The notes below the pieces were generated by a model that was given only the letters and a program-made list of their open reading frames with translations, was not told the DNA's origin and ran no database searches. Position numbers and translations under genes: made by a program. This document shows, piece after piece, positions 7,772 to 17,206 of a stretch of 64,000 nt of DNA. The stretch lies in assembly GCF_003116585.1 (NCBI RefSeq), contig NZ_QEHM01000008.1, positions 1 through 64,000 on the forward strand. Direction: 5' to 3'. Numbering within the stretch: the stretch's first letter is position 1; every line of letters begins with the position of its first letter. Source of the stretch: Albibacillus kandeliae. Its GTDB lineage: Bacteria > Pseudomonadota > Alphaproteobacteria > Rhodobacterales > Rhodobacteraceae.

Positions 7772-10282
7772 TCAGAGCAGGAAGTCGTTGGCGGCCAGGT
7801 CGGCGACCGTCACGTTCTCGATCACCAGACGGTCGCCATCGCCGAAGGTGACGATGGTATCGCCGTTCTTGGTGACCATCATGTCCTTGAGATCGCTGAA
7901 CCTGTCGATGTCGAACTCGCGCAGGTCAATGACCTCTCCCTTGACCCGGGTCTGGAAGTCCTCGATCACGTCGCGGCCGTCGCCGAGGCCGAAGATGAAG
8001 CGGTCGGCCTTGGCGCCGCCCGAGAGCACGTCGTTGCCCCGTTCGCCGCGCAGGACGTCACGCCCGTTGCCGCCAATGAGGCGATCGTTGCCGAGATTGC
8101 CGACGAGGGTGTCGTTGCCGCCGCCCCCGATGATGGTGTCATCGCCGTTCAGGCCGCGAATGGTGTTGGCCCTCGCGTCGCCGGTCAGAACGTCGTCGTA
8201 GCTGCTGCCGATCAGGCCCTCGACAGAGCTGTAGGTGTCACCGATCGCATCGCCGTGGGCCGCCGACGCGCCGCTGAGGTCCGCCGCGACGCCGCCATCT
8301 GCGTCGGCATAGCTGGCCATGTCCTTGCCTGCACCGCCCAGAAGGTCGTCGGCGCCCGCGCCGCCCATCAGGATGTCGTTCCCGGCACCGCCCTCGATCC
8401 GGTCGTCACCGGCGCCGCCGTGAAGCTTGTCGCCCTTGTCCTGGCCTGCCAGATGTTCGACGACCTGCGAGGTCGAGATCACCGTGCTGCTGCCGTCGCT
8501 TGCTACAGCGCGCACTTCGACCTTGTCGTCGGCCTTGGGATTCATTCCGGTCAGTTTGAACTCGAAGTAGCGCAGGCCGAAGGGCGTCACCGTCAGGTCG
8601 GCCGGGTCGATGGAGGCGACTTCGACGTCGTTGAGGTAGATCGTCAGCGATTCGAGGTCGGTGGCGGCGATGCCCGGATCGAGCAGCTCGTCCGACAGGC
8701 TCGACGGATCGAGCACGATGGTCGTGGACCCGTTGCTGAGGTTGTCATCGACGATGTCGAGATCGGCCTCGACGGCATAGCCGCCGACCCCGAAGCTCTG
8801 GATCTGCACGCCCTCCTTCAGCAGCGCGGCGACCTCGTCGGTCAGCGTGCCGCCCTCGTTGTTGCCGCCGTCCGAGAGGAAATACAGCACCTTCTGGCCT
8901 GCGTCCGAGCTCTTGAAATGGGCCAGCGAGGACTGGAGCGCGCTTTCGAAGTCGGTGCCGCCGAGGAAGTCCAGGCTGCGCACGTATTCGAGCGCGTCGG
9001 CGATGCCGTTGCCGTCGCTGTCCTCGGAGGCCGTGAAGGTCCTGGACACCGAGGAATCGGAGTCGAAAGGGACGATGGTGATCGCGGCATCGGGCAGGTT
9101 GGCATCGTTGATGATCGAGGCGTGCAGCGCCTCGAAGGAGGCGATTTCGGCGTCGAGGATGGTGTTGCTGTAGCCGTCGCCGTTGCGGTCGCCCACATCG
9201 ACAGAGCCCGAGAAGCTGTCGTAGGTGCTGCCCGAGACGTCGATGGCGAAGACGAGGTCGACGTTGTCCGAGACGACCTCCTGCCGCGAGATGAAGCCGG
9301 AGATCTTGGCCGCGCGGCCGCTGGCGGCATCGTCCACGCTGAGGCTGATAGCGATTTCCTCGCCGGTCGAGAGGGTTTCGATGGACGAGGTGGTGACCGA
9401 GACCACGGTGCCGTCGCCATAGATCACGTCGTCGCCGTCGCCGCCGTGGATGACGTCGGCGCCGAAACCGCCGCGCAGTTCGTCGTTGCCCGCGCCGCCG
9501 ACGAGGAGGTCGTCACCGGCGAGGCCGCGCAGGGTGTCGTCCGCGCTGGCGCCATAGAGGTCGTCGTTGCCGGAGGTGCCTTCGAGATCCAGCGAGAGGC
9601 TCGGGATCTTCCAGTTCACGATCGAGCCGATCTCGTCGGCGGTCAGCCCGTCGAGCGCGCCGATCGGCAGGCCCTTGAGCGCGTCCATCGTCGCCTTGAG
9701 ATCCCGCACACCGCTGCCCTGCGCGGCGAAGGTGAGGAAGGAGGCCGTCTCGCCCGGGGCAAGGGTGACTTCGTACTGGTAGACGAGGTCGTCGTAGCTG
9801 AGGGAGAGGTCGCCGCCGCCCGCGTTCTTGTTGCTGACCAGAACGGCCGAGGGCGTGCTGGCGTCGGTGCTGTCGTAAGCGGCGACCCAGCTGTCCTTGT
9901 TGTTGACCGCGGCGTTGCCGCTGGAGGTCTTGGTGGCGATATTTCCGTCGGCCCCGAAGTCGGTTCTCAGCTGGTAGGTATAGGTGAGCGTGCTGTCAGA
10001 CGTGTTGGTGATGGTGTCGAAGAAGCGTGCGTAACCATCGGTCTGCGACACTTGGATCTGCCGCTCGGCATAGATGCCCGAATAGCTCACGTAGGGCAGC
10101 GTGCGGAAGGTGTGGTCGTCCTCGGCAATCAGGTAGTAGTAGCTGCCGAGCCCGTTGAAATCCATTCCATAGTCAAATGCGTCATCGGTCCCGTCGTAGA
10201 TGGACCCGTCGCTCGAAATGTCCCACTCGTACCCCTTGCCGTCGGTAATGGTGTAAGTGGTTCTAACAAAATCCTTAGCCAA
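7772..10282 (-). CDS. Large RTX protein with a von Willebrand A domain between two RTX arrays
   Basis: From a TTG start at 10282 (GGAG 6 nt upstream) the product has 836 residues. The N-terminal 220 form a beta-rich domain with no signal peptide. A first RTX block follows (about 230-300: GNDDLYG, AGDDLLVGGAGND, GDGDDVIYGD). A VWA domain begins near 342 with VFAIDVSGS (the MIDAS D-x-S-x-S) and continues through FLGGTDFESAL and LYFLSDGGNN. A second RTX block spans about 615-770, ending in a serralysin-like tail (GRDVIEDF, closing NDFLL). The layout suggests a calcium-dependent surface adhesin or matrix protein exported by a type I system. An in-frame ATG at 10339 would add 19 residues but has weaker start context. 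Confidence 0.85.
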   Translation of the reverse strand: MAKDFVRTTYTITDGKGYEWDISSDGSIYDGTDDAFDYGMDFNGLGSYYYLIAEDDHTFRTLPYVSYSGIYAERQIQVSQTDGYARFFDTITNTSDSTLTYTYQLRTDFGADGNIATKTSSGNAAVNNKDSWVAAYDSTDASTPSAVLVSNKNAGGGDLSLSYDDLVYQYEVTLAPGETASFLTFAAQGSGVRDLKATMDALKGLPIGALDGLTADEIGSIVNWKIPSLSLDLEGTSGNDDLYGASADDTLRGLAGDDLLVGGAGNDELRGGFGADVIHGGDGDDVIYGDGTVVSVTTSSIETLSTGEEIAISLSVDDAASGRAAKISGFISRQEVVSDNVDLVFAIDVSGSTYDSFSGSVDVGDRNGDGYSNTILDAEIASFEALHASIINDANLPDAAITIVPFDSDSSVSRTFTASEDSDGNGIADALEYVRSLDFLGGTDFESALQSSLAHFKSSDAGQKVLYFLSDGGNNEGGTLTDEVAALLKEGVQIQSFGVGGYAVEADLDIVDDNLSNGSTTIVLDPSSLSDELLDPGIAATDLESLTIYLNDVEVASIDPADLTVTPFGLRYFEFKLTGMNPKADDKVEVRAVASDGSSTVISTSQVVEHLAGQDKGDKLHGGAGDDRIEGGAGNDILMGGAGADDLLGGAGKDMASYADADGGVAADLSGASAAHGDAIGDTYSSVEGLIGSSYDDVLTGDARANTIRGLNGDDTIIGGGGNDTLVGNLGNDRLIGGNGRDVLRGERGNDVLSGGAKADRFIFGLGDGRDVIEDFQTRVKGEVIDLREFDIDRFSDLKDMMVTKNGDTIVTFGDGDRLVIENVTVADLAANDFLL

Positions 10283-10520
10283 TGTACTCTCCACATGATC
10301 TTGACCAGGCTTTCCGGGAACGGAAAGCTGTGGGCGCATTTGTTACCCCTCGACCAGTTTGATTCAACTGGATATTTCAAAATGCAAATGCATGGGGATG
10401 CGCGGTCGCGTCAGGGTTGCGCGATCTGTGGAGAGATGCCTGCAAGGGTGGCAGCGGTGCCGGGAGCGGCAGGCGGCGCGGGAACGGGAGAGCGCCCGAA
10501 ACCTGTGTTTTCCTGAGGGT

Positions 10521-10552
10521 TCGCCCCCGCGGTCACGGGATCGCGGGGGCGA
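10521..10552 (-). terminator. Hairpin after patD
   Basis: An 11-bp GC-rich stem (10521-10531 with 10542-10552) and 10-nt loop lie 10 nt past the patD stop, at the end of the putrescine operon. The U-tract is lacking on the minus strand, so termination may be weak or Rho-assisted. Confidence 0.55.
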
Positions 10553-10561
10553 GGGATTGCG

Positions 10562-11986
10562 TCAGTGCGCGATCATCACGTGGCGTGCGACGGTGTAGTC
10601 CTCGAGCGCATACATGGACATGTCCTTGCCGTAACCGGACTGCTTGAGCCCGCCGTGCGGCATCTCGTTCACCAGCATGAAATGCGTGTTCACCCAGGTG
10701 CAGCCGTATTGCAGGCGGGCCGAGATATCGAGCGCGCGGCCGATGTTGCCGGTCCAGACCGAGGAGGCAAGGCCGTACTGGCTGTCGTTGGCCCAGGCGA
10801 CGGCGGTATCGGCGTCGTCGAAACGGGTGACCGAGACGACGGGGCCGAAGACCTCGCGCTGGACGATCTCGTCGGTCTGGAGCGCGCCTGCCACGACGGT
10901 CGGGCGGTAGTAGAAGCCCGATCCGGCCGCAAGCTCGCCGCCGGTGGTGACCTCGATGTGCTTGAGCTCGGAGGCGCGCTGGACAAAGCTTGCCACGCGG
11001 TCGCGCTGACGCTCGGAAATCAGCGGCGGGATCTCGTTCAGGGTGTCATCGACGTTGTCATAGACGATGGACGAGACGGCGCTGGTGAGGTCGGCGACGA
11101 GGTTGTCGTAGATCTTGGGCCCGGCGTAGATGCGGCAGGCGGCGGTGCAGTCCTGCCCGGCGTTATAGTAGCCGAAGGCGCGCAGACCGTCGACGACCCG
11201 CCCGAGATCGGCGTCGTCCATCACGATCACCGGGGCCTTGCCGCCCAGTTCGAGGTGGGTGCGCTTGACCGACTTGGACGCCGCCTGAAGCACCTTCTTG
11301 CCGGTGGCGACATCGCCGGTGATCGAGACCATGTCGACCTCGGGGTGGTTGATCAGCGCGTTGCCGACGCTGCCGCCCTGCCCCACGATCACGTTGACCA
11401 CGCCGGTCGGGAAGATGCCCGCGATGATCTCGGCCATCAGCAGCGCGGTCAGCGGCGTCTGCTCGGAGGGCTTCATGACGACGGTGTTGCCGCCCGCCAG
11501 CGCCGGTGCCAGCTTCCACGCCATCATCATCATCGGGTAGTTCCACGGCGCGATGGAGGCGACCACGCCGATGGGGTCGCGCCGGATCATCGAGGTATGG
11601 CCGGCGAGGTACTCGCCCGCCACGGGACCGTGCATGTTGCGCACCGCACCGGCGAAGAAGCGGAAGCAGTCGGCCACCGCCGGAACCTCGGCGGTGCGCA
11701 CCTCGTTGATCGGCTTGCCGCAGTTCAGTGCCTCGAGCGCGGCAAAGTCCTCGGTCCGCGCCTCGACGGCATCCGCCAGGGCCAGCAGCATGGCCGACCG
11801 CTCGCCGGGCGTGGTGCGCGCCCAGCCCGGAAAGGCTGCGCGGGCCGCCGCGACGGCGCGGTTGACCTGGTCGAGGTCGGCCTCGGGCATCGCGACGATG
11901 ATCTCGCCGGTGCGCGGGTTCAGGACCTGCTCCTCGGTCTCGGTGCCAGCCTCCTGAGCGCCACCGATCAGCATCTTGGTCTGCAT
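10562..11986 (-). CDS. patD: Gamma-aminobutyraldehyde dehydrogenase PatD (YdcW)
   Basis: A 474-residue NAD-dependent aldehyde dehydrogenase that oxidises 4-aminobutyraldehyde, formed from putrescine, to GABA. The general base E246 sits in HLELGGKAP and the nucleophile C280 in GQDCTAACR; the NAD region includes APWNYP and MKPSE. Long stretches ([57 protein letters not shown]) match E. coli YdcW as remembered. It is the last gene of the ydcSTUV-like operon, 12 nt after ydcV, the same order as in E. coli. This makes putrescine the expected substrate of the whole unit. Confidence 0.93.
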   Translation of the reverse strand: MQTKMLIGGAQEAGTETEEQVLNPRTGEIIVAMPEADLDQVNRAVAAARAAFPGWARTTPGERSAMLLALADAVEARTEDFAALEALNCGKPINEVRTAEVPAVADCFRFFAGAVRNMHGPVAGEYLAGHTSMIRRDPIGVVASIAPWNYPMMMMAWKLAPALAGGNTVVMKPSEQTPLTALLMAEIIAGIFPTGVVNVIVGQGGSVGNALINHPEVDMVSITGDVATGKKVLQAASKSVKRTHLELGGKAPVIVMDDADLGRVVDGLRAFGYYNAGQDCTAACRIYAGPKIYDNLVADLTSAVSSIVYDNVDDTLNEIPPLISERQRDRVASFVQRASELKHIEVTTGGELAAGSGFYYRPTVVAGALQTDEIVQREVFGPVVSVTRFDDADTAVAWANDSQYGLASSVWTGNIGRALDISARLQYGCTWVNTHFMLVNEMPHGGLKQSGYGKDMSMYALEDYTVARHVMIAH

Positions 11987-11998
11987 GGATTTCCTCCG

Positions 11999-12805
11999 TT
12001 ACTTGCCTTGTCCGGCGACCGCTTCGGTGCCGCGTGTGAGATAGTAGGCGCCCAGAATGGGCAGCAGGGTGACGATGACGACGATCATGGCGACCACGTT
12101 GGTGACCGGCCGCTCGCGCGGGCGGACCAGTTCCTCCAGCATCCAGATCGGCAGGGTCTGCTGCTGACCGGCGGTGAAGGTGGTCACGATGACCTCGTCG
12201 AAACTGAGGGCGAAGGCCAGCATCCCACCCACCACGAGGGCCGTGGCGATATTGGGCAGGATGACATGGCGCAGGGTCTGGAACAGGTTGGCGCCAAGGT
12301 CCATCGAAGCCTCGATCAGGCTGCCCGAGGTCCGGCGGAACCGGGCAACCGCGTTGTTGTAGACGATCACTACGCAGAAGGTCGCGTGGCCCAGCACGAT
12401 AGTCCATGTGCTGAAAGGGATCTCGGCGATGGAAAAGGCCGAGCGCAGCGCGATGCCGGTGACCACGCCGGGCAGCGCGATGGGCAGGATCACCAGCAGC
12501 GAGATGGTCTCGCGTCCGAAGAACCGGGTGCGGCTGACGGCGGCGGCGCAGAGCGTGCCGAGGATCATGGCGAGGATCGTGGCGATGGCGGCGACGCGGA
12601 CCGAGAGACCCAGCGCCTCCCACACGTCGGGACGGTTCCAGGTGACCGCGAACCACTTGAGCGTGAGGCCCGGGGGCGGCCACTGAAAGGACTTCTCCTC
12701 GGTGGTGAAGGCGTAGACGAAGATCAGCAGGATCGGCAGGTGCAGGAACAGCAGCCCGGCCGCCGCGGCGATCTTGAGCGAGAGGGGGGCGCGGTCAGAG
12801 TGCAT
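11999..12805 (-). CDS. ydcV: Putrescine-type ABC transporter permease YdcV
   Basis: A 268-residue inner-membrane permease of the PotC/YdcV type with about six membrane helices. The EAA loop that contacts the ATPase is [21 protein letters not shown]. It overlaps the upstream permease by 11 nt and precedes patD by 12 nt. It pairs with YdcU to form the membrane channel. Substrate is inferred from the solute-binding protein and patD in the same operon. Confidence 0.9.
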   Translation of the reverse strand: MHSDRAPLSLKIAAAAGLLFLHLPILLIFVYAFTTEEKSFQWPPPGLTLKWFAVTWNRPDVWEALGLSVRVAAIATILAMILGTLCAAAVSRTRFFGRETISLLVILPIALPGVVTGIALRSAFSIAEIPFSTWTIVLGHATFCVVIVYNNAVARFRRTSGSLIEASMDLGANLFQTLRHVILPNIATALVVGGMLAFALSFDEVIVTTFTAGQQQTLPIWMLEELVRPRERPVTNVVAMIVVIVTLLPILGAYYLTRGTEAVAGQGK

Positions 12806-13751
12806 TGAAGGCCCCCATGCGCTTGGCGCCCCAGAGGTAGAACCCCATGATCACGATGGGCACCACGGCAAAGGCGGCGGCCAGCGGGATGTTCCCGGCG
12901 ATGCCCTGATGCTGGTAGACCGCCTGCCCGATGAACAGCCGCGAGGTGCCGATGATCTGGGGGATGATGTAGTCGCCCAGCGTCAGCGAGAAGGTAAAGA
13001 TCGACCCGGCCACGATCCCCGGCAGCGCCAGCGGAAAGAGCACGTGGCGGAACGTCTGCGCCGGGCGGGCGCCGAGGTCGCCGCTGGCCTCGAGCATGGA
13101 GGGCGGCACGCGCTCCAGCGCGGCCTGGATCGGCAGGATCATGAAGGGCATCCAGACGTAGACGAAGACGATGAAGGTGCCCGTGGGGCTGACCGAGAGC
13201 GAGTTGCCCCCGACCACCGGCAGAGAGAGGTAGGCGTCGAGCAGCCAGTTCAGGTGCAGCCCCTCCAGTGCCCAGGTCAGGATGCCTTCCTTGGCGAGGA
13301 TCAGTTTCCACGCGTAGATCTTGACGAGGTAGCTCGACCAGAGCGGCATCATGATCCCGAGGTAGAAGACCGCGCGCCAGCGGCCCCGGGCGTAGCGGGC
13401 GGCGTAATAGGCGATGGGAAAGGCGATGACCGCCGAGGCCAGCGTGCAGATCGCCGCCATCGTCACGGTGCGCAGGATGATGTCGAAGTTCGCCGGGGTG
13501 AAGAGTTCGGCATAGGTCTTGAGCGTGAACTCGTAGTTCACCAGCCCGGTGAAGTGGTCGATGGAGAAGAAGCTCTGCAGCAGCAGCGCGAAGAGCGAGC
13601 CGAGGTAGATGATCCCCAGCCACAGCACCGGCGGCAGCAGGAGCAGGATCAGCAGGAGCCCGGGACGGCGCCAGAGCGTGTCGGAGAGGCGCGTGCCGAT
13701 CCCCTCGCTCCGGGTCTGGCTGAAGCTGTCGCTGGTCTGGGCCATGCTCAT
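12795..13751 (-). CDS. ydcU: Putrescine-type ABC transporter permease YdcU
   Basis: A 318-residue permease of the PotB/YdcU type. After a polar N-terminus come six predicted helices (first: [20 protein letters not shown]). The coupling loop is [21 protein letters not shown]. The start codon overlaps the ATPase stop as ATGA, and its end overlaps ydcV by 11 nt, so the three transport genes are tightly coupled. Confidence 0.9.
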   Translation of the reverse strand: MSMAQTSDSFSQTRSEGIGTRLSDTLWRRPGLLLILLLLPPVLWLGIIYLGSLFALLLQSFFSIDHFTGLVNYEFTLKTYAELFTPANFDIILRTVTMAAICTLASAVIAFPIAYYAARYARGRWRAVFYLGIMMPLWSSYLVKIYAWKLILAKEGILTWALEGLHLNWLLDAYLSLPVVGGNSLSVSPTGTFIVFVYVWMPFMILPIQAALERVPPSMLEASGDLGARPAQTFRHVLFPLALPGIVAGSIFTFSLTLGDYIIPQIIGTSRLFIGQAVYQHQGIAGNIPLAAAFAVVPIVIMGFYLWGAKRMGAFNAL

Positions 13752-14734
13752 GCCCCGGCCCGCATCAGGTGCAGATCGTCCGCCGCCCAGGTGAGGCCGA
13801 CCGTTTCGCCCTCGACCGGGCGCGGCGCGTCCTGCGGCAGCAGGGCGGTCAGGCGCGTGCCCTCGGCCTCGAAGCTGACGCGCGTGGTAAGGCCGAGGAA
13901 GCTGAGGCCGGTGACCCGCGCCTTGAGCGGGCCGTCCGATGCCAGCCGGAGCCGTTCGGGCCGGATGGCCGCCGGGCAGCGCTCACCAGTCAGGCGGGCC
14001 ACCAGCGCCTCGGGCAGCACGTTGGAGGAGCCGACGAAATCGGCGACGAAGGGCACCTCGGGGCGGAAATAGATATCCTCGGGGCCGCCCACCTGAATGA
14101 TCTTGCCGTCGTTGAAGACGGCGACGCGGTCGGCCATCGACAGCGCCTCGCCCTGGTCATGGGTGACGAAGACGAAGGTGATGCCCAGCTGGCGCTGAAG
14201 GCCCTTGAGCTCTTCCTGCATCTGCTCGCGCAGCTTGAGGTCGAGCGCGCCCAGCGGTTCGTCGAGCAGCAGCACGCGCGGCTTGTTCACCAGCGCGCGG
14301 GCCAGCGCGACCCGCTGGCGCTGACCGCCAGAGAGCTCGGAGGGCTTGCGCGTGCCGTAGCCGCCGAGGCGCACCATCTCCAGCGCCTCCTCGGCGGCGG
14401 CGTGGCGCTGCTTGCGGCCCTGCCCGGCGATCATGAGGCCGTAGGCGACGTTGTCGATCACGTTCAGGTGCGGGAAGAGCGCATAGTCCTGAAACACCGT
14501 GTTCACGTGCCGCTTGTAGGGCGGCAGGTCGGCGACGGACTCGCCGAAGATGCGGATATCGCCCGAGGTCGGTCGTTCGAACCCCGCGATCAGGCGCAGG
14601 CAGGTGGTCTTGCCCGAGCCCGAGGGCCCCAGCATGGCGAAGAATTCGCCTTCGGCGATGGCGAGGCTGACGCCATCCACCGCCTTCACCGCCCCGAAGT
14701 GGCGCGAGACGTTCGCGAAAGATACGGCTGACAT
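13748..14734 (-). CDS. ydcT: Putrescine-type ABC transporter ATP-binding protein YdcT
   Basis: A 328-residue ATPase of the PotA/YdcT class. Walker A is GPSGSGKT (residues 36-43), the Q-loop is FQDYALFPHL, the signature LSGGQ is at 134-138, Walker B is LLLDEP at 155-160 and the switch His is in VTHDQGEA. A C-terminal TOBE-type domain (about 240-328) is present. It energises the YdcU/YdcV channel from the cytoplasm. It follows the binding-protein gene by 59 nt. Confidence 0.92.
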   Translation of the reverse strand: MSAVSFANVSRHFGAVKAVDGVSLAIAEGEFFAMLGPSGSGKTTCLRLIAGFERPTSGDIRIFGESVADLPPYKRHVNTVFQDYALFPHLNVIDNVAYGLMIAGQGRKQRHAAAEEALEMVRLGGYGTRKPSELSGGQRQRVALARALVNKPRVLLLDEPLGALDLKLREQMQEELKGLQRQLGITFVFVTHDQGEALSMADRVAVFNDGKIIQVGGPEDIYFRPEVPFVADFVGSSNVLPEALVARLTGERCPAAIRPERLRLASDGPLKARVTGLSFLGLTTRVSFEAEGTRLTALLPQDAPRPVEGETVGLTWAADDLHLMRAGA

Positions 14735-14793
14735 GGAGATGGTCCGGTCTTGGCCCGCGCCGACGGGGTCGGCACGGGCGGGGTTTCAGGAAA

Positions 14794-15951
14794 TCAGCGG
14801 CCGCCGATCACGCCGATGTAGTCGGAGACCCAGCGGTAGTAGGGCACGCATTCGCCCTGGCTTTCGCAGTTGGCGACAGGGGTCTTCCAGAACTTGATCT
14901 TGTCGAACTGGGCGAGGCCGTTGGCATCGCAGCCCTCCTGGTTCTGCATCCCGCGACCGTCAGTGCAGGCCGCCGGAACCGAGGGCACTGCGCCGAACCA
15001 GACCGAGAGGTCGGATTGCAGGTTGGAACTCAGCTGGTGCTCCATCCACTTGTAGGCGCAGTTCGGATGCTCGGAGTCGACGTGCAGCATGGTGGTGTCG
15101 GCCCAGCCTGTCGCGCCTTCCTCGGGGATGACCGAGGCGACCGGCACGTTGTCGGCCTTGAGCAGGTTCACCTGGAACGGCCAGGAGCCGGAGGCGGCCA
15201 TGCCCTCGTTCTTGAAGTCGTCGATCTGGATGAAGGCGTCGTGCCAGTAGCGGCTGACCAGCTCGCGCTGGCCGCGCAGCAGGTCGAGCGCGGCGGCGTA
15301 CTGGTCGGGGGTCAGTTCGTAGGGGTCCTTGATGCCCAGCTCGGGCTTGTGGAACATCAGGTAGTTGGCGGCGTCCGCGATATGGATCGGGCCATCGTAG
15401 GCCTGGACCCGGCCCTTGTTGGATTGGCCGTCCGACAGGGTGGTTTCCTCGAACACCACGCTCCACGAGGTCGGGGCTTCGGCGAAGGCCTCGGTGTTAT
15501 ACATCAGCACGTTCGGGCCCCACATGTAGGGGGTGCCGTAGTGGGTGCCGTCGACGTAGTGCCAGGGCGCTTCCTTGAGGCGGTCATCCACGGTGTTCCA
15601 CGAGGGGATCAGGTCGATGTTGATCGGCTGGACCCGCTTGCCCGCGATCATCCGCAGCGAGGCATCGCCCGACGCGGTCACGAGGTCAAAGCCGCCCTCG
15701 TTCATCAGCGCGACCATCTCGTCGGAGGTGTTCGCGGTCTTGACCGAGACCATGCAGCCGGTCGCTTCCTCGAACTTGGTGACCCAGTCGAAGCTCTTGT
15801 CGGTCTCGCCGCGCTCGATGTAGCCGGCCCAGGCGACGATGGAGAGCGCGCCCTCGCCTTCGCCGACCGCGGTCATCTGGGCGGTGGCCCCGGTCGCGAC
15901 TGCCGCGGCGGTGATGGAGCTCACCACGGCAGTGATGAATGTCTGTCTCAT
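14794..15951 (-). CDS. ydcS: Periplasmic polyamine-binding protein YdcS
   Basis: A 385-residue extracellular solute-binding protein with a cleavable signal peptide (cut near ATAQM, residue 25). Segments IVAWAGYIERGETDK, FEEATGCMVSVKTA, DLVTASGDASLR, GKRVQPIN, SNKGRVQAYDGPI, GWADTTMLH and a C-terminal IGVIGGR closely follow E. coli YdcS as remembered, which fixes the operon identity better than the ATPase does. It captures putrescine or a related polyamine and delivers it to YdcUV. Initiation is well supported: GGGAG lies 6 nt before the ATG. Likely regulated by the LysR protein encoded upstream. Confidence 0.93.
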   Translation of the reverse strand: MRQTFITAVVSSITAAAVATGATAQMTAVGEGEGALSIVAWAGYIERGETDKSFDWVTKFEEATGCMVSVKTANTSDEMVALMNEGGFDLVTASGDASLRMIAGKRVQPINIDLIPSWNTVDDRLKEAPWHYVDGTHYGTPYMWGPNVLMYNTEAFAEAPTSWSVVFEETTLSDGQSNKGRVQAYDGPIHIADAANYLMFHKPELGIKDPYELTPDQYAAALDLLRGQRELVSRYWHDAFIQIDDFKNEGMAASGSWPFQVNLLKADNVPVASVIPEEGATGWADTTMLHVDSEHPNCAYKWMEHQLSSNLQSDLSVWFGAVPSVPAACTDGRGMQNQEGCDANGLAQFDKIKFWKTPVANCESQGECVPYYRWVSDYIGVIGGR

Positions 15952-16119
15952 TGCAATCTCCCTGCGGGGCAGAGCGCGCGACCTCGTGGACCGGCCGCAG
16001 GCGACCGGCCCGGCGGCGCCGCCGGATACCCAAGATGTTTTTTGCTATGGACCCGGCTGATCCGGGCGCGATCCGGGGCCGCACGGCCCCAGGGCCCACG
16101 GTCCATCCGTCGCAGGATC

Positions 16120-16148
16120 ACTATGCAAAGGCGCGTCTGCGTTCGCAA
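16120..16148 (-). promoter_or_regulatory. Candidate promoter of the ydcSTUV-patD operon
   Basis: On the minus strand TTGCGA (16143-16148) and CATAGT (16120-16125) are separated by exactly 17 nt. Each matches 4 of 6 positions of the housekeeping consensus. The predicted transcription start is near 16113, leaving a leader of about 160 nt before the ydcS ATG. Confidence 0.45.
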
Positions 16149-16171
16149 ATTCAATAATCAGAAACTACCAT

Positions 16172-16184
16172 TCGGAATTTCCGA
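16172..16184. promoter_or_regulatory. T-N11-A dyad, candidate LysR-type operator
   Basis: TCGGAATTTCCGA is a 13-nt palindrome around a central T and fits the T-N11-A rule for LysR-family recognition sites. It is centred about 65 nt before the predicted start site of the ydc operon, the classical position for such a site, and lies 14 nt beyond the stop of the LysR gene. Confidence 0.55.
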
Positions 16185-16197
16185 TAGCTCGGACACG

Positions 16198-17112
16198 TCA
16201 AACGCGAAGGTGCTTGCCGCCCTGCCCCATCCGCGCCAGCGAGATGAAGTCGCGCACGGCGGGCGACAGGGGCAGTCCGCGGCGCCAGACGACCCCCACC
16301 TGCACGATGGGCAGCGCGCCCGAGACATCGCGGCTCTCGATCCGGTCGCCGTCGAGCGACCAGGGGCGGTAGACGAGGTCGGGCAGAAGGGCCACGCCCG
16401 AGCCGGTTGCCACGAGGCTGCGCACGGCCTCGACGCTGCGGGTCCGGAAGGCGATCTGGGGTCGTTTGCCGAAGGCCGAGAGCAGTTTGACCGCCTCTTC
16501 CTCCATCTCGTCCACGTTCAGCATGATCAGCGGCTCGCGCGCCACGTCGTCCAGCCCGATGCTTTCGCGGTTGGCCAGCTTGTGCTCCAGCGGCAGCCAG
16601 AGACGGAAGGTCGAGACATCGAGGATCTCGGTCTGCAGCGCCATGCGGTCGCGCAGGTTCGAGATGACCATGACGGCGACGTCCAGTTCGCCGCCGATCA
16701 GCAGGTGTTCGAGGTACTCCCCGGTATCTTCCAGCGCCGAGACGTTGACCGAGGGGTTCATCCGGCGGTAGCGCGAGAGCAGGTCCGACATGACGTAACC
16801 CGCCATCAGCGAGGTCACCCCGATGTTGAGGCGGCCCGCCGTCTTGCCCGGGGGTCGCTTGAAGGCCCGCCGCGCGCCGGAGACGTCGGAGAGGATCTTG
16901 GTGGCATGGCGCAGGAACTGATGGCCGCTGTGGGTGATGGTCAGGCCCCGCGCGTGACGCTCGAACAGGGGCACACCCAGATCGGCCTCGAGGTTCTTGA
17001 GCGCCTCGGTCACCGCGGATTGCGAGATCGAGAGGGTCTGGGCCGCCCCGATGACCGAGCCCTTTTCGGCGACGGCAACGAAGTATCTCAGTTGCTTGAG
17101 GGTAAAAGACAT
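16198..17112 (-). CDS. LysR-type transcriptional regulator
   Basis: A 304-residue LysR regulator. The winged HTH occupies residues 1-62 (LKQLRYFVAVAEKGSVIGAA, QSAVTEALKNLEADLGVPLF) and the effector-binding domain residues 90-300 (RLNIGVTSLMAGYV, LLIGGELDVAVM, GSGVALLPD). It lies in tandem upstream of ydcS rather than divergent. With the T-N11-A dyad between them, it is the best candidate regulator of putrescine uptake; the effector may be a polyamine (inference). Confidence 0.88.
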   Translation of the reverse strand: MSFTLKQLRYFVAVAEKGSVIGAAQTLSISQSAVTEALKNLEADLGVPLFERHARGLTITHSGHQFLRHATKILSDVSGARRAFKRPPGKTAGRLNIGVTSLMAGYVMSDLLSRYRRMNPSVNVSALEDTGEYLEHLLIGGELDVAVMVISNLRDRMALQTEILDVSTFRLWLPLEHKLANRESIGLDDVAREPLIMLNVDEMEEEAVKLLSAFGKRPQIAFRTRSVEAVRSLVATGSGVALLPDLVYRPWSLDGDRIESRDVSGALPIVQVGVVWRRGLPLSPAVRDFISLARMGQGGKHLRV

Positions 17113-17206
17113 TGTCTGTGGCTCGGGGTTGTCCGGAGGACCGGAATGCGGCGGGGTTCGAGCCAGCTAACGACAGCCACGGTCAAGACACAAGCCGCCA
17201 GCGCGC

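Noticed and set aside
7772-9600. Tandem repeats as a CRISPR array or satellite
   Set aside because: The periodicity is the 27-nt coding repeat of RTX nonapeptides, in frame and diverged.
8255-10516. Long plus-strand open frame opposite the RTX/VWA gene (753 codons)
   Set aside because: It is a mirror of the repetitive high-GC RTX coding strand; composition is Val/Gly/Arg-rich with no domain, and the minus-strand protein has clear motifs.
10565-12808. Long plus-strand open frame opposite patD and ydcV
   Set aside because: Shadow of two well-supported minus-strand genes; His/Asp/Gly/Arg-rich translation typical of antisense frames.
10565-17112. Classical potFGHI assignment for the polyamine transporter
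   Set aside because: Residue-level match of the binding protein and the linked patD gene point to ydcSTUV instead.
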